Origin: DASUPK01 sp963695805
GTDB lineage: Bacteria > Actinomycetota > Thermoleophilia > Solirubrobacterales > 70-9
DNA length: 64,000 nt
NCBI GenBank assembly: GCA_963695805.1
Contig: CAVOHV010000002.1
Location: 248,001 to 312,000, forward strand
Direction of reading: 5' to 3'
In this document: positions 15,290 through 24,446 of the stretch, in pieces
Numbering within the stretch: position 1 is the first letter of the stretch
Layout of the letters: every line of letters starts with the position of its first letter
Notes under the pieces: model-generated
What the model saw: only the letters and a program-made list of their open reading frames with translations
Databases searched by the model: none
Told to the model about the DNA's origin: nothing
Program-made: the position numbers and the translations under genes

Positions 15290-16314
15290 GGTGCCACCGC
15301 CCTCGCCGCCGCCTCGTCCTCCTCTGCGGCCTCGTCGACGTGTTCATGCTCCTGCTGCGCTCCCTCCAGGCGCCGCCCGGTCGCCTCCAGGAAGACGTCG
15401 TCCAGCGAGGGTCGCGAGACCGAGATCGCCCCGACCGCGACGTCCGCGGCATCCAGACGGCGCACGATCTCGGCGATTGACGAGGCACCGTCCTCGACGA
15501 GCAGTGCAAGCTCATTCTGCTCCACGATCACTCGGTCGAGACCCGGCAGCTCGCCGATCACCTCGCGCGTGCGCTCGGCGTCGGCCCCGTGCAGCTCGAC
15601 CGAGACGACGTCCTTGCCGATCTCCCCCTTCAGGCTCTCCGGCGTCCCCTCCGCGACGAGCTCGCCGTGATCGATGATCGCCAGCCGCTCGCAGAGCTCA
15701 TCGGCCTCCTCCATGTACTGGGTGGTGAGGAAGATCGTGGTGCCGTCGGCGTTGATCCTCCGGACCTCTTCCCAGACCGTCAGCCTGGAGGCTGGGTCGA
15801 GTCCGGTCGTGGGCTCGTCCAGGAAGAGCACCCGCGGCCGGTGCACGAGCGCGCTCGCGAGGTCCAGCCGCCGCTTCATCCCGCCCGAGTAGGTCTTTGT
15901 CCGCCGGTTGGCCGCCTCGGTCAACCCGACCAGCTCGAGCAGCTCCGCCGCACGCTCGCGGCCGGCACCGCCCGTGATGCCGTAGAGCCCGCACTGAAGC
16001 TCGAGCAGCTCCCGGCCGGTCTGCACCGGATCGAGGCCGATCTCCTGCAGGGCCACCCCGATGCTGCTCCGCACCGCGTCACCGTCGGAAACCACATCGT
16101 GGCCGGCGACCAAGGCGCTCCCGCCGGTCGGCGGCAGCAGCGTGCAGAGCATCCTCAACGTGGTGGACTTGCCCGCGCCGTTCGGCCCGAGGAAGCCGAA
16201 GACCTCGCCGGCGCCGATGTTCAGATCAACATCGCGCACGGCCTCGATGCCTCCCTTGAAGGCGCGGCTGAGGTCGCGTGCCTCGATCGCAGGGGCTGTC
16301 GCGTTGCTCGCCAT
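15286..16314 (-). CDS. ABC transporter ATP-binding protein, DrrA type
   Basis: This 342-residue ATPase powers the permease encoded next. It has Walker A GPNGAGKSTT, the signature YSGGMKRRLDLA, Walker B VLFLDEPTTGLDP and the D-loop/H-loop region ending FLTTQYMEEADELCERLAIID. The C-terminal extension (about residues 235-342), ending in a glutamate- and alanine-rich tail, is the regulatory part seen in DrrA-like exporters. The ATG at 16314 places MASNATAPAIEARDLSRAF at the start; a longer frame upstream has no support. It is divergent from the methyltransferase-GH57-GT4 operon across 82 bases. Confidence 0.93.
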   Translation of the reverse strand: MASNATAPAIEARDLSRAFKGGIEAVRDVDLNIGAGEVFGFLGPNGAGKSTTLRMLCTLLPPTGGSALVAGHDVVSDGDAVRSSIGVALQEIGLDPVQTGRELLELQCGLYGITGGAGRERAAELLELVGLTEAANRRTKTYSGGMKRRLDLASALVHRPRVLFLDEPTTGLDPASRLTVWEEVRRINADGTTIFLTTQYMEEADELCERLAIIDHGELVAEGTPESLKGEIGKDVVSVELHGADAERTREVIGELPGLDRVIVEQNELALLVEDGASSIAEIVRRLDAADVAVGAISVSRPSLDDVFLEATGRRLEGAQQEHEHVDEAAEEDEAAARAVAP

Positions 16315-16396
16315 GAACTCACCTAGAGACTGTCGAAGGCCGCCGGACTCATCGGCAGGGCGCCCTTTCACTCTACGTGTCCCTAACTTCCTGCCC

Positions 16397-17158
16397 GTGA
16401 GCAAAGCCGATCAGACCTACCTGCAGGAGAACCAGCCGACGGGAGTGCCGCCCCTCGAGCTGACCGGCGAGAGGACCCTGCCCGACGTCCCGGAGGAGAA
16501 CTACTGGTACCGCCGGCACGTCGCCGTCTATGAGTGGATCGCGGAGCGCTGCACCGGCCTGCAGGTAGCGGACCTCGCCTGTGGCGAGGGCTACGGCTCG
16601 GACCTGCTCGCCGAGCACGCCGCCGAGGTGGTCGGCGTCGACGCGAACCCGGAGGCCCACGAGCACGCCAGCGCCCGCTACGAGCGCCCCAACCTCAGCT
16701 TCCGGCGGGAGCTCGTCGAGGAGTTCGACGGGTCGGTGCACGCCGTGGTCTTCCTGCAGACGATCGAGCACATCCACGAGCCCGGCCGCCTGCTCGACCG
16801 GATCGCCGAGGTCGCCCCGGTCGCCTACATCTCGACTCCGAACCGGCTCACGCTGGCGCCCCCGGGTGCGGAGAAGTCCGACAACCCCTGGCACCTGCGG
16901 GAGTACGACGAGGGGCAGTACCGCGAGCTGCTGGAGCCCCACTTCGGCAGCGTCGACCTGCTCGGTCTCTTTCACGCCCGTAAGCTCCGCGCGCACGAGC
17001 TCGCCATCCGGCTGGGGTGGGACCGCGTCCATCCGGCGCTCCACCTCACGAAGCCGTTCTACGAGCGTTTCATCCCCGCGATCCGCGCAGGCGACTTCCG
17101 CCTCCGAACCGGCGACCTGGACGGCGCGCTCGACTTCCTCGCCGTCTGTCGCGCCTGA
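16397..17158 (+). CDS. SAM-dependent methyltransferase, first gene of a MGLP-like operon
   Basis: This 253-residue class I methyltransferase has motif I VADLACGEGYGSDLLAE, an acidic strand-2 end VVGVDANPEA and the post-I block VVFLQTIEHIHEPGRLLDRI. It begins LTGERTLPDVPEENYWYRRHVAVYEW. It is followed after two bases by a GH57 gene and then by an overlapping GT4 gene. This is the order of mycobacterial Rv3030-Rv3031-Rv3032, linked to 6-O-methylglucose lipopolysaccharide. By that analogy it would O-methylate sugars of a cytoplasmic glucan; that is inference. The GTG at 16397 is taken as start because the longer frame upstream overlaps the divergent ABC gene. Confidence 0.88.
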   Translation: MSKADQTYLQENQPTGVPPLELTGERTLPDVPEENYWYRRHVAVYEWIAERCTGLQVADLACGEGYGSDLLAEHAAEVVGVDANPEAHEHASARYERPNLSFRRELVEEFDGSVHAVVFLQTIEHIHEPGRLLDRIAEVAPVAYISTPNRLTLAPPGAEKSDNPWHLREYDEGQYRELLEPHFGSVDLLGLFHARKLRAHELAIRLGWDRVHPALHLTKPFYERFIPAIRAGDFRLRTGDLDGALDFLAVCRA

Positions 17159-17160
17159 CC

Positions 17161-18573
17161 ATGGCCGGCCGGACCGTCGGCGATCTCGCCATCGTCCTCC
17201 ACTCGCACATGCCCTACGTCGAGGGCTTCGGCACCTACCCGTTCGGCGAGGAGTGGCTTTTCGACGCCTTCGCAAGCTCGCACCTGCCGGTGCTGGACGT
17301 CGCCGATCGCCTGACGATGACGGTCACCCCGGTCCTCGCCGACCAGATCGAGGCCGACGGAGTGCGCGAGAGGATGCTCGCCTTCCTGCGCCGCCACCGG
17401 GTGGATGCCGCGGACCGCGACGTCGCCGATGCCGGTGCCGCCCTGCGCCCGGCGGCCAAAGCCGAAGCCGACCGCTACACCAGGGCCATGCGCCGTCTGA
17501 ATCGCCTCGGCGGCACTCCCCTGCGCGCCTTTCAGGAGGCGCACCGCCGCCGCCGGATCGCGCTGATCCCCTCAACGGCGACCCACGCCGTGCTGCCCAA
17601 GCTCGCGACTATCTCCGGTCGGCGGCTGCAGGTCGATGCAGGGCTTCGCTCGCACGAGCGGCGCTTCGGCGAGGCGGACGGGTTCTGGCTCCCCGAGTGC
17701 GCGTACGTCGGGGGTGTCGAGGACGTGTTGGCCGAGCGCGGGATCGCCTTCACCTGCCTGGACCAGAGCGCTCACGAGCGAGGAACCGCCCCGCTGCGCC
17801 CGATCAGCCTGCCCGGCGGGCCGGTGGCGTTCACGATCGACTGGGCGACCGTCCAGCTGGTCTGGTCAGACCAGGGCTACCCCGCCGATGGCGCCTACCT
17901 CGAGTACCACCGGCTCTCCAAGAACGGGATGCGGCTGTGGTCGATCTCCGGAACGCCCTACAACCCGGCCGCGGCCGCGAAGCGGGCAACGGAGCACGCG
18001 GCCTCCTTTCTCGCGGCCGTGCGAGACCGGCTAGAGCGCCACCGTGCCGAGACGGACCGCCGCGGCCTCTGCGTGTTCGCAATCGACACGGAGCTGCTCG
18101 GCCACTGGTGGGCGGAGGGGCCGATCTGGCTGCGCGAGGTGATCAAGGGAGCCGAGCTCGATGGCGTTCGCCTGCTCACCCTTCCGCAGGCGCTCCGCGC
18201 ACACGAGCCTGAGGAGAGGCCCGCCCGGGAGGCCAGCTGGGGGGAGGGGAAGAGCCTCGAGACCTGGGACTCCCCCTCCGTCTCCGATCTGGTCTGGGCC
18301 ACCCGCCGAAGCGAGCTGGCCCTGCTGAGGGCGCTGGCCCGTCGCAGCGTCGAGGGCGCGGCCGCCGAGCGCGCCGCCCGCGAACTGCTCGCACTGCAGT
18401 CGAGCGACTGGGCCTTCATGGACCATCGCGGACAGGCGGGCGACTACCCCTACTCGCGGGCAACGGCCCATGCGGAGGCCCTGCTGGAGGCCATACACTC
18501 ACGCCGAGCAGTCGATCCGCACGTCCGAAATCTCGCTCCAGACCTCAGTCTGGCGCCGCTGCTCGAGCCCTGA
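17161..18573 (+). CDS. Glycoside hydrolase family 57 protein (probable glucan branching enzyme)
   Basis: This 470-residue enzyme starts DLAIVLHSHMPYVEGFGTYPFGEEWLFDA, the family 57 hallmark. The catalytic glutamate lies in FWLPECAY and the catalytic aspartate in FAIDTELLGHWW. A C-terminal helical part, rich in arginine and glutamate and typical of the 1,4-alpha-glucan branching subgroup, follows to the end. The cytoplasmic location and the neighbours (methyltransferase before, GT4 after, the latter overlapping by one base) fit branching or processing of an alpha-glucan, as proposed for Rv3031. Enzymatic specificity within family 57 is not provable from motifs alone. Confidence 0.9.
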   Translation: MAGRTVGDLAIVLHSHMPYVEGFGTYPFGEEWLFDAFASSHLPVLDVADRLTMTVTPVLADQIEADGVRERMLAFLRRHRVDAADRDVADAGAALRPAAKAEADRYTRAMRRLNRLGGTPLRAFQEAHRRRRIALIPSTATHAVLPKLATISGRRLQVDAGLRSHERRFGEADGFWLPECAYVGGVEDVLAERGIAFTCLDQSAHERGTAPLRPISLPGGPVAFTIDWATVQLVWSDQGYPADGAYLEYHRLSKNGMRLWSISGTPYNPAAAAKRATEHAASFLAAVRDRLERHRAETDRRGLCVFAIDTELLGHWWAEGPIWLREVIKGAELDGVRLLTLPQALRAHEPEERPAREASWGEGKSLETWDSPSVSDLVWATRRSELALLRALARRSVEGAAAERAARELLALQSSDWAFMDHRGQAGDYPYSRATAHAEALLEAIHSRRAVDPHVRNLAPDLSLAPLLEP

Positions 18574-19775
18574 TGAGTCGAATCCTGATCCTGTCCTGGG
18601 AGTACCCCCCTCTGATCGAGGGTGGCCTCGCCCGTGTGGTTCGCAAGCAGGCCGAGGGACTGGTGGAGCTCGATGCCGAGGTCCACGTGCTGACCCGCGG
18701 CGGCGAGGAGTCCCCGGCCGAGGAGCTGGTCAACGGCGTCCACGTCCACCGGGTGCGCGAGCCCACCCGGCCGGCTGAGCTCAACGAGTTCGTGGCCTGG
18801 GTCGAGCGCATGAACTCGGACATGCTGGCCGCCGGCGTCGAGCTCGGTGACCGGCTGGACTTCGACATTGTTCACGGCCACGACTGGCTCGTCGCGAACG
18901 CCTGCGACCACCTCGCGCGCCGCTTCCAATCCCCTCTGGCGACGACCATCCACGCCACCGAGCACGGCCGCCACCAGGGTTGGGTCGACAAGCACCCGCA
19001 GTCCTACATCCACGGGGTCGAGCGGTGGATCACCAACCGCTCGGACCGGGTGATGGTCTGCTCGACCTTCATGCGCGAGCAGGTGGTCGACGTCTTCGGC
19101 GTCGATGAGGAGCGGGTCGAGGTCATCCCGAACGGGATCGATCCCGAGGATCTCCAGCCTCACGACGACGACGAGCTCCGGAGGCTGCGCGCCGAGTTCG
19201 CCGAGCCCGACGAATCCCTCGTCCTGCTGGTCGGCCGCCTCGTCTACGAGAAGGGCTTCCAGATTGCGCTCGAGGCGCTGCCGGAGATCATCGAGCGCCT
19301 GCCGAACACCCGGTTCGTGGTGGCCGGTTCGGGCACGCACGAGCAGGAGCTCCGCCGTCAGGCCGACGAGCTAGGGCTGATGGAGCACGGGACATTCGTC
19401 GGCTGGATCGGAGACGACGTCCTCCATTCGCTCTACCGGATCGCCGACGTCTGTGTGGTTCCTTCGATCTACGAGCCCTTCGGCCTGGTCGCGCTGGAGG
19501 CGATGGCGTCCAGCTGCCCCTGCATCGTCGCCGACACCGGCGGGCTTCGCGAGGTCGTCCCCCACGACGAGGTCGGGCTGCGCTTCCGCGCCCGCGATCC
19601 GGTCTCCCTCGCCGAGATGACCGTTCGCGTGCTGGACGACGCCAAGCTCTGCCGGCGTCTCACCGCCGAGGCCTTCGAGCACCTCCGCCGCTTTGACTGG
19701 GGCGACGTCGCGGAGCGCACCGCCGAGGTCTATGCGGAGCTGATCGCGAGCGCGGCGCCCGCGCGCGGCGCATGA
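18573..19775 (+). CDS. Family GT4 alpha-glucosyltransferase (Rv3032-like)
   Basis: This 400-residue glycosyltransferase has the GT-B fold. It begins ILSWEYPPLIEGGLARVV (nucleotide-independent glycine loop), contains IVHGHDWLVAN and TTIHATEHGRHQGWVDK, and ends with the donor-binding block PSIYEPFGLVALEAMASSCP. The HDWLVA and HATExGRHxGW stretches are those of the mycobacterial maltooligosaccharide-building enzyme Rv3032 rather than of ordinary cell-wall transferases. The likely reaction is addition of alpha-1,4-glucose from a nucleotide sugar. The ATG overlaps the GH57 stop (TGATG), so the two are coupled. Confidence 0.92.
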   Translation: MSRILILSWEYPPLIEGGLARVVRKQAEGLVELDAEVHVLTRGGEESPAEELVNGVHVHRVREPTRPAELNEFVAWVERMNSDMLAAGVELGDRLDFDIVHGHDWLVANACDHLARRFQSPLATTIHATEHGRHQGWVDKHPQSYIHGVERWITNRSDRVMVCSTFMREQVVDVFGVDEERVEVIPNGIDPEDLQPHDDDELRRLRAEFAEPDESLVLLVGRLVYEKGFQIALEALPEIIERLPNTRFVVAGSGTHEQELRRQADELGLMEHGTFVGWIGDDVLHSLYRIADVCVVPSIYEPFGLVALEAMASSCPCIVADTGGLREVVPHDEVGLRFRARDPVSLAEMTVRVLDDAKLCRRLTAEAFEHLRRFDWGDVAERTAEVYAELIASAAPARGA

Positions 19776-20020
19776 CGCGGCTGCCCGAAGGCCGCCGGGA
19801 GGTCTACCCCTCCAAGGGGAAGAGCCCGAGGCGTAGGGCGCCGGACTTCGGCCCCGGCCTCAACGTCAGCGTGCCGATCTCGTTCGGACTGCCTCTGGTG
19901 GTCGTCGGGATCGCGCTGATCGCCGCGGCGGTTGCGTCGGGCGGCGTCGTCTTCTGGGTGACTGGAGCGGTTGCTCTGGCCGCCGGCGTCATCCTCTTCG
20001 CGTCGGGGAAGAGGCTCTAG
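19772..20020 (+). CDS. Small two-helix membrane protein
   Basis: This 82-residue protein has a basic N-terminal half (RRRAPDFGPG) and two hydrophobic helices, at about residues 37-55 and 58-77, separated by a short glycine turn. The start overlaps the GT4 stop by four bases (ATGA), so it is the last gene of the operon. No family is recognised. It might anchor the glucan enzymes at the membrane, but this is only suggested by position. Confidence 0.75.
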   Translation: MTRLPEGRREVYPSKGKSPRRRAPDFGPGLNVSVPISFGLPLVVVGIALIAAAVASGGVVFWVTGAVALAAGVILFASGKRL

Positions 20021-20023
20021 CTC

Positions 20024-21481
20024 TCACCGCTTCTTCTTGCGCTTCTGCTTCTTGCAGGACTTCTTCTTGTGCTTCTTCTTGGCCTCGGCGGCCCGGCGCT
20101 TGTGCTTCTTCTTCGCCTTCTTGCACTTCGTCGTCGCGTTCTGCCCGCATGCGCCCCGGACGGTGGCCGAGGAGTCGACCGCGGTGGTGGCCCCGTTGTA
20201 GCCGGTGAAGTCCGCGTGGAAGAGCGGCGGGGGCGGCACGCAGAGGTTGCGGCTTGCGATCAGCAGGCCGGGAGCGGAGGGGAAGGTGAGCGCGAAGTGA
20301 GCGATCGGGATGTCGGGCAGGCCGTCGAAGACCACCACCTTGTCGAGGCCGAGCGAGCCCCGGAGCAATAGGTGGAGCTGGCCCTGCAGATCGAGGCCGA
20401 TGTCGGGGGTGCCCCCCGTCTCGACGAAGACGACGTTCCCGGCGAGCGGCTGGCTGACCAGAGGGGAGGCCGCGACCGCAGACCCCATGATCGTGTTCGG
20501 CGGGCAGACGCCGGCCTCGAAGTCAGCGGGCGAGCAGCGGTTGCCGAGCAGCTGCACGTCGGGGTTCAGGTCCGGCGGGATAACAACCCTTGCCTGCACG
20601 AGTCCCGCCTCATCGAGGTCCTGGTCGATCGAGGTCGTGACGCTCGTCTTCATCGAGGCGTTGGCCCCCGCAACGAAGGCGCTGAAGGACGGGGAGAAGT
20701 CTTCGTTTTCGCAGCCCGTCGTGGCAAAAGTGGGCGAGTCGGCGGTGACCACCGTCGAGCTCGCGTACGAGTCGCCCGCGAAGCGCACGAGGTGGTCGGT
20801 GCACGAGGTCGGGTTCCGCATGAATGGCTGGGGCGGCGGGCCGGCCGCGGTTCCGTTCAGCTTCAGGTCCATCGAGTTGATGTGGATCGGAACGCTCAAC
20901 CCGCCGATCACTTCGGCGGTCTTCGGGATGTCCTTGACGACGGTGTCGAGGCCCAGATCGCTCTGGCGGAGGATCGCCCCTGACTGGACAACGGTCGGCG
21001 GCAGGACAATGCTGCCAATCGGCGGCGGTAGCGTGATCGGAAGGGCGTTGAGGACGATGCCGAACCGCGCTGGCTCTCCCGTTTGGGGCGTCACGTTGTA
21101 GACGCTGCCCGTGATCGTCTGCGGGAGCAGGCTCGCGATCGTCACGGAGCTGGAGACCGTGCCGACGGCCGTGTTCGCCGGGCAGTTCGGCAGCAGACCT
21201 GGATCGCAGAGCTGCGGCGTTGCGAGCGGGTTTCCGACCTCTCCGGGCGGCAGGGAGATGGTCAGGTCCTTGACGTCCTCGCCGCCGAACTCGACATGGA
21301 TGTTGAAGTCGCTGTGTGCCCCCGCCTGTAGGTCCGCGGGCTCCGCGTGGCTGCCGGTCAGTTCGAGATTCGCCTCAGCGGACGTGGGCAGAACCAGCAG
21401 CGCGACCGCTGCGGCCAGCGTGCCGAGCAGGCGTCTGCGAACGCGCCCGGTGCCTCCACTGGTTTGTCCCCTCAGCCTCAT
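20024..21481 (-). CDS. Secreted protein with lysine-rich C-terminal tail
   Basis: This 485-residue protein starts at the ATG at 21481 (GGAGG lies five bases upstream) with a basic stretch and a signal peptide (LLGTLAAAVALLVLPTSAEA). The mature part has repeated beta-rich segments with the phrases PQLCDPGLLPNCPANTAVGTV and YNVTPQTGEPARFGIV, and a second C...CPPNTIMGSA block, suggesting two related domains. The last 35 residues are almost all lysine, arginine and alanine (KKKHKRRAAEAKKKHKKKS and similar). I do not recognise a characterised family. The tail could bind anionic wall polymers or be a retention signal. It converges on the small membrane protein gene. Confidence 0.8.
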   Translation of the reverse strand: MRLRGQTSGGTGRVRRRLLGTLAAAVALLVLPTSAEANLELTGSHAEPADLQAGAHSDFNIHVEFGGEDVKDLTISLPPGEVGNPLATPQLCDPGLLPNCPANTAVGTVSSSVTIASLLPQTITGSVYNVTPQTGEPARFGIVLNALPITLPPPIGSIVLPPTVVQSGAILRQSDLGLDTVVKDIPKTAEVIGGLSVPIHINSMDLKLNGTAAGPPPQPFMRNPTSCTDHLVRFAGDSYASSTVVTADSPTFATTGCENEDFSPSFSAFVAGANASMKTSVTTSIDQDLDEAGLVQARVVIPPDLNPDVQLLGNRCSPADFEAGVCPPNTIMGSAVAASPLVSQPLAGNVVFVETGGTPDIGLDLQGQLHLLLRGSLGLDKVVVFDGLPDIPIAHFALTFPSAPGLLIASRNLCVPPPPLFHADFTGYNGATTAVDSSATVRGACGQNATTKCKKAKKKHKRRAAEAKKKHKKKSCKKQKRKKKR

Positions 21482-21528
21482 GCCCGCCTCCAAGCGTGGG
21501 CTGCGTGCCCGCGCGAAATATAAGCTGG

Positions 21529-22179
21529 TCAGCGATTTTGGGGAGGCAGTTGGTCTTCAGCCGTGGGCTCGACCGGGTCGGGCCAGCTCATTTCCCGCGG
21601 CGCATCGCGCATTCGGATCACCTTCGCCGGCACGCCTCCGACCACCGCGTTCGCGTGGACGTCGCGGGTGACCACGGAGTTGGTGCCGACGATCGCGTTG
21701 TCCCCAACCTGCACGCCGCGCAGGATGCAGGCGCCGTAGCCGACCCAGACGTTGGAGCCGACCACGCACTCGCGCGTATAGATGCCCTGCACCCTGATCG
21801 GGCGCTCGACCTCGACCACCCCGTGATCGAAGTCGATGAACATCGCCCGGTCGGCGATCACGCACTGCTCGCCGATCCGCACCCGCTTGTAGGCCGAGAT
21901 CGTGCACTCCTGGCCCATGACGGTCTTCGGGCCGATCTCGACGACGCCCTCGTGGCAGCGGATCTTGGTGCCATCCCCGATCCAGGAGAAGCGCCCGAAG
22001 CGGATCTCGGCGCCCTTGGCGATCTGAAGCTGCAGCCCCCTGCCGAAGAAGACGGGTCCGTCTGTCTCCCAGCGCCAGCCCGCCGGGGTCAGGAACCGCC
22101 GCCACAGATACCGCCAGAGCAGGCGGCCGTAACGCCAGTTGAGCATCCCGTTGCGGCGGTAGAAGCGGAGTGCGCGCAC
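21529..22179 (-). CDS. Hexapeptide-repeat acyltransferase
   Basis: This 216-residue left-handed beta-helix enzyme has the hexapeptide periodicity from residue 50 onward (IAKGAEIRFGRFSWIGDGTKI, VEIGPKTVMGQECTI, VGSNVWVGYGACILRGVQVGDNAIVGTNSVVTRDV) and ends with the typical PAKVIRMRD. Such enzymes acetylate sugars from acetyl-CoA and act as trimers. It lies close to the MGLP-like operon; in mycobacteria a hexapeptide transferase gene (Rv3034c) also neighbours the equivalent trio, so acetylation of that polysaccharide is a plausible, unproven role. Confidence 0.9.
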   Translation of the reverse strand: MRALRFYRRNGMLNWRYGRLLWRYLWRRFLTPAGWRWETDGPVFFGRGLQLQIAKGAEIRFGRFSWIGDGTKIRCHEGVVEIGPKTVMGQECTISAYKRVRIGEQCVIADRAMFIDFDHGVVEVERPIRVQGIYTRECVVGSNVWVGYGACILRGVQVGDNAIVGTNSVVTRDVHANAVVGGVPAKVIRMRDAPREMSWPDPVEPTAEDQLPPQNR

Positions 22180-22220
22180 GGGCGGGGAGTCTAGGTTCGC
22201 CCGGACCTAGACTGCCGCGA

Positions 22221-23174
22221 GTGGCGCAGAAGACCGAGCAGAGCCTCGCCGAGCGCCTGATTGCAGGCGACAAGCGGGCACTCGCGCGCGGCATCACCCT
22301 GATCGAGAACGACGATCCAGCCGGCTGGGAGCTGGTCCGCGAGGTCTTCCCGCGCACGGGACGCGCGCGAATCGTCGGTCTAACCGGACCGCCCGGAGTG
22401 GGGAAGAGCACCCTGATCGGCGCGCTCACGGCCGAGATGCGCAAGGCCGACCGCGAGGTCGCCGTCCTCTCCATCGACCCCTCGAGCCCGTTCACCCGCG
22501 GTGCCCTGCTCGGCGACCGGATCCGCCTCTCGGATCACTTCCTGGACGCCGGCGTCTTCATCCGCTCCATGGCCAGCCGCGGCGCCCTCGGCGGCCTCTC
22601 GGAGGCGACGCTGCAGGCCGCTCTGCTGATGGACGCCTCGGGCAAGGACGACGTCTTCATCGAGACCGTCGGCGTCGGCCAGGCCGAGATCGACATCGTC
22701 GACCACGGCGACACGATCGTGCTGGTGCTGATGCCCGGGTCCGGCGACTCGATCCAGGCCCTGAAGGCCGGCGTGATGGAGATCCCGGACATCATCGTCG
22801 TCAACAAGTCCGACCACCCGATGACCGACACGATGATCCGCGAGATCCGCGGCGTGCTCTCGCTCGGCCCCTCGACCTCCTGGCGGGTGCCCATCGTGAA
22901 GACCGAAGCGGCCAAGGGGGAGGGGGTGGCGGAGCTCGCCGAGAAGATCTCTGAGCACCGAGCGCACATCGAGGCGGAGGGGACGCTCGATGCGCGCCGA
23001 GCGAGAAACCTCCGCAACGAGGTGCTGGAGCTGGCGGCGTCGCGGATGCGGCGGCGCCTCGAGGCTGCGGTTGCGGACGACACCTCGATCCGCGAGCTGC
23101 TCGACCGGGTCGTCAAGCGCGAGCTCGATCCAGCGAGCGCCGCCAAGGAGCTCCTCGAGCGCGAGGATGGCTGA
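22221..23174 (+). CDS. meaB: MeaB/ArgK-family GTPase, chaperone of B12-dependent mutases
   Basis: This 317-residue G3E GTPase protects and reloads adenosylcobalamin-dependent acyl-CoA mutases. It carries the P-loop GPPGVGKST near residues 55-63, the family stretch AVLSIDPSSPFTRGALLGDRIRL, IETVGVGQAEIDI (switch region) and the base-recognition motif NKSD. The GTG at 22221 gives the normal length. The client enzyme subunits lie in the same window at 32063 and 37021. It is divergent from the acyltransferase gene. Confidence 0.94.
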   Translation: MAQKTEQSLAERLIAGDKRALARGITLIENDDPAGWELVREVFPRTGRARIVGLTGPPGVGKSTLIGALTAEMRKADREVAVLSIDPSSPFTRGALLGDRIRLSDHFLDAGVFIRSMASRGALGGLSEATLQAALLMDASGKDDVFIETVGVGQAEIDIVDHGDTIVLVLMPGSGDSIQALKAGVMEIPDIIVVNKSDHPMTDTMIREIRGVLSLGPSTSWRVPIVKTEAAKGEGVAELAEKISEHRAHIEAEGTLDARRARNLRNEVLELAASRMRRRLEAAVADDTSIRELLDRVVKRELDPASAAKELLEREDG

Positions 23175-23275
23175 GACCCGGACGACCCTCGCCGGGGAGC
23201 GGGGGCGAGCGGCCGAGGTCGCCGACCGGGACGCCGACGAGATCAGCGCGGTCCCGGCGGAGGTCCCGGACTAGC

Positions 23276-24421
23276 TCAGCACCCCAACTGGCGCGCGATC
23301 ACCATCTGCTGCACCTCGTCGGTGCCCTCGCCGATGGTGAGGATCTTGGCGTCGCGGTAGAAGCGGCAGACCGGGTACTCCTCGATGTAGCCGTAGCCGC
23401 CGTGGATCTGCACGGCCTCCTCGGTGGCGCGCACCGCGAGCCGCCCGGTGATCAGCTTGGCCTGGGCCGCGGTCAGGGTGAACGGCTCCCCTCGGTCTTT
23501 GAGCACGGCCGCGCGGTAGACGAGCAGGCGCGCGGCCTCGATCTGGGCCGAGATGTCCGCGATCTTGGCCTGGATCGCCTGGAAGTGCGAAATCGGGTGG
23601 CCGAAGGCGCGCCGCTCCTTCGCGTATGAGATCGCCTCGTCGAGCGCGCCCTGCGCGAGGCCCACGCCCATCGCGGCGACGCCGATGCGCCCGCCGTCCA
23701 GGATCTGGAGGAACTGCTTGAACCCCTCGCCGCGGCGCCCGAGCAGGTTCTCCTCCGGGACACGGCAGTCGTCGAAGCTGAGCGGCCGGGTGTCCGAGGC
23801 GTTCCAGCCCATCTTCCGGTACGGCTCTCCAGCCTCATAACCCGGCGTCCCGTTCGGGACGATGATGTTGGAGATCTCCTTGGTCCCGTTGCTCTGACCC
23901 GTGACCGCGGTGATCGTCACGCAGCCCGAGATCTCCGTCCCGGAGTTGGTGATGAACTGCTTCGCGCCGTTCACCACCCACTCGCCGCCCTCGAGGGCCG
24001 CCCGGGAATGGGTGTTGCCGGCATCGGAGCCTGCCTCTGGCTCGGTCAGGCCGAACGCCGCCAGCTTCTGCCCGCTGCAGAGCTGCGGCAGCCAGTCGTC
24101 CCTCTGCTCGTCGCTGCCCCAGAGGTGGATGGGCATCGTCCCGAGCGACGTGTGGGCCGCCATCGTGATCGCGACCGAGGAGTCGACCCGGGTGAGCTCC
24201 TCGACCGCCAGCGCGTAGGTCAGGGTGTCGGCGCCGCCCCCGCCGTACTCCTCTGGGAAGGGGATGCCCATGAGCCCGAGCTCGCCCATCTTCGCGACCA
24301 GCTCGTAGGGGAAGGACTTCGTCCGGTCGAGCTCCTCGGCAACCGGCGCGACCTCCTGACGTGCGAAGTCGCGGACGGTGTCGCGCAGCAGCCGCTGCTC
24401 GTCGGTCAGCTCGAAGTCCAC
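23276..24421 (-). CDS. Acyl-CoA dehydrogenase
   Basis: This 381-residue FAD enzyme performs the first oxidation of beta-oxidation or of branched-chain acyl-CoA breakdown and passes electrons to ETF. It has the FAD/substrate blocks AFGLTEPEAGSDAGNT and VNGAKQFITNSG, the helix QIHGGYGYIEEYPVCRFYRDAKI and the catalytic-base region TIGEGTDEVQ near the C-terminus, in the position used by short-chain acyl-CoA dehydrogenases. The length is standard. The chain-length preference is not readable. Electron acceptors etfB-etfA and the ETF dehydrogenase are encoded at 39-43 kb. Confidence 0.95.
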   Translation of the reverse strand: MDFELTDEQRLLRDTVRDFARQEVAPVAEELDRTKSFPYELVAKMGELGLMGIPFPEEYGGGGADTLTYALAVEELTRVDSSVAITMAAHTSLGTMPIHLWGSDEQRDDWLPQLCSGQKLAAFGLTEPEAGSDAGNTHSRAALEGGEWVVNGAKQFITNSGTEISGCVTITAVTGQSNGTKEISNIIVPNGTPGYEAGEPYRKMGWNASDTRPLSFDDCRVPEENLLGRRGEGFKQFLQILDGGRIGVAAMGVGLAQGALDEAISYAKERRAFGHPISHFQAIQAKIADISAQIEAARLLVYRAAVLKDRGEPFTLTAAQAKLITGRLAVRATEEAVQIHGGYGYIEEYPVCRFYRDAKILTIGEGTDEVQQMVIARQLGC

Positions 24422-24446
24422 GGGGCGGGGAGTCTAGGAAGCCGGG

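Noticed and set aside
23167..23274. A 35-codon frame overlapping the meaB stop
   Set aside because: It has no Shine-Dalgarno of note, low-complexity composition and no conserved pattern; probably chance read-through after the gene.
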